NCBI GenBank assembly: GCA_937872085.1
Contig: CALMQK010000348.1
Location: 1 to 12,187, forward strand
Source: an uncultured euryarchaeote
GTDB taxonomy: Archaea > Thermoplasmatota > Thermoplasmata > UBA10834
Direction: 5' to 3'
DNA: 12,187 nt
The translations under genes and the position numbers were made by a program. The stretch's first letter is position 1; each line of letters begins with the position of its first letter. Positions 11,463-12,187 of the stretch are shown one piece after another. The notes under the pieces were generated by a model. It worked only from the letters and a program-made list of their open reading frames with translations. It was not told where the DNA came from and did not search any database.

Positions 11463-12187
11463 GTCGGAAGCGGAGCTAGCTATGATCACTTGTGCGAAGG
11501 ACCCCTATGGCCGGGAGGTCAAGAGCCTTCGATTGTCGGTCACGCAGAGATGCAATTTCACGTGCAGCCATTGCCACGGGGAGGGCCAGGGGCCATCATT
11601 GGCGGAGATGTCTCCGTTGGAGATGGAGCGGATGGTCAGAATTGCTGTCTCCCTGGGGGTCCGCAAAGTCAAGATCACCGGTGGGGAGCCGCTGTTGAGA
11701 GAGGACATCCTGGACATTATCTCTAGGATCTCGCCCTTGGTCAAGGAGGTCTCGCTCACGACCAACGGCACGGGGCTTGCCCGGCTGGCGATCCCTCTCA
11801 AACAAGCTGGATTGAGCCGCGTGAATGTCAGTCTCCACACTCTCGATCAGCAACGTTTCGATCGGCTGTGCGGGGCAGACCTCTCGGAACATGTCAACGA
11901 AGGCATCCAAACGGCTGTGAGGGCCGGGTTGAATCCCGTCAAGGTCAACATGGTCGTCTTCAGAGGGGAGAATGACATGGAGGTGCGAGCGATGATGGAT
12001 TTCTGCGCGAAATCAGGTGCTGTTCTACAGTTGATAGAACTCGAGGCCTGCAAGGAGTCGTCCACCGCTCCCTCGTTCGCGTCCAGGTTCTACTCTCTGA
12101 AGCAGATCGAGGACGCCCTCTCCAAGGAGGCGATGCAGGTCTCCGAGAACGAACTGCACCGCAGAAGACGATACACGGTGAAGGCGA
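11461..12187 (+). CDS. moaA: GTP 3',8-cyclase (molybdenum cofactor biosynthesis), C-terminally truncated by window edge
   Basis: A radical SAM enzyme, first step of molybdopterin synthesis, converting GTP to the 3',8-cyclised intermediate with MoaC. 242 codons are visible and the frame stays open at the right edge. After DPYGREVKSLRLSVTQR comes C31-x3-C35-x2-C38, the [4Fe-4S]/SAM site, followed by HGEG as in archaeal members. KITGGEPLLRED (71-82) binds SAM, TTNGTGL is at 100-106, and NVSLHTLD is at 122-129. The N-terminal TIM-barrel half is therefore intact; the C-terminal Cys set for the second cluster and the terminal GG lie outside the window. The start at 11461 is chosen from the TATA-like box 25-34 nt upstream (leaderless). 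Presence implies molybdenum or tungsten enzymes in the cell. Another SPASM-like radical SAM protein is much less likely. Confidence 0.9.
   Translation, partial: MSEAELAMITCAKDPYGREVKSLRLSVTQRCNFTCSHCHGEGQGPSLAEMSPLEMERMVRIAVSLGVRKVKITGGEPLLREDILDIISRISPLVKEVSLTTNGTGLARLAIPLKQAGLSRVNVSLHTLDQQRFDRLCGADLSEHVNEGIQTAVRAGLNPVKVNMVVFRGENDMEVRAMMDFCAKSGAVLQLIELEACKESSTAPSFASRFYSLKQIEDALSKEAMQVSENELHRRRRYTVKA

Noticed and set aside
10920..11726. 268-codon plus-strand open frame running from the aminopeptidase region into moaA
   Set aside because: It is antisense to the M29 N-terminal half and out of frame with moaA, whose radical SAM motifs are in the frame starting at 11461.

Overview
The window reads as a chromosomal segment of an archaeon, most plausibly a euryarchaeote of the Thermoplasmatota type (lineage is an inference). 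The signs are: TATA-like boxes about 26 nt ahead of several starts; short or absent leaders mixed with GGAGGTG-type ribosome sites; an archaeal-style MoaA; a stand-alone EF-Tu domain-2-like protein; a soluble GAF histidine kinase; and single-domain ferritin-like proteins. Gene density is high, with convergent pairs only 4-5 bp apart. I see no rRNA, tRNA, CRISPR, insertion sequence or phage gene.

Layout. Bases 1-209 (minus) hold the start of a translation-factor-like protein, cut by the window edge. A divergent spacer leads to a GAF-domain histidine kinase (421-1749), an SDR oxidoreductase (1809-2567) and a rubrerythrin-like diiron protein (2665-3192). Convergent with these is a minus-strand pair: rubredoxin (4256-4414) followed by homoserine dehydrogenase (3197-4240). 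After a 338-bp spacer, AT-rich and repeat-bearing on the left and holding a very GC-rich foldable stretch on the right, comes a compact succinate:quinone oxidoreductase operon sdhC-sdhD-sdhA-sdhB (4753-8007). Then follow, on minus, a bacterioferritin-like protein (8086-8508) and a second SDR (8671-9450). On plus is an iron-sulfur-flavoprotein-like gene (9544-10122), on minus an M29 aminopeptidase (10128-11288), and on plus the 5' part of moaA (11461 to the edge).

How the genes fit together. The sdh operon encodes all four subunits of complex II. Its two anchors are visibly paralogous and each carries histidines in two membrane helices, as expected for a two-haem type A enzyme. Around it lie proteins of iron and oxygen/peroxide handling: a rubrerythrin-like protein with no rubredoxin domain, a separate rubredoxin that could be its electron donor, a bacterioferritin-like protein and an Isf-like flavoprotein. 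This suggests a respiring organism, or one exposed to fluctuating oxygen. Homoserine dehydrogenase, the aminopeptidase and MoaA are housekeeping metabolism.

I did not find a clearly new multi-gene system. The items most worth a second look are non-coding: the GC-rich foldable element ahead of sdhC, and inverted repeats placed on or around the promoters of the Isf-like gene, moaA and the translation-factor-like gene.
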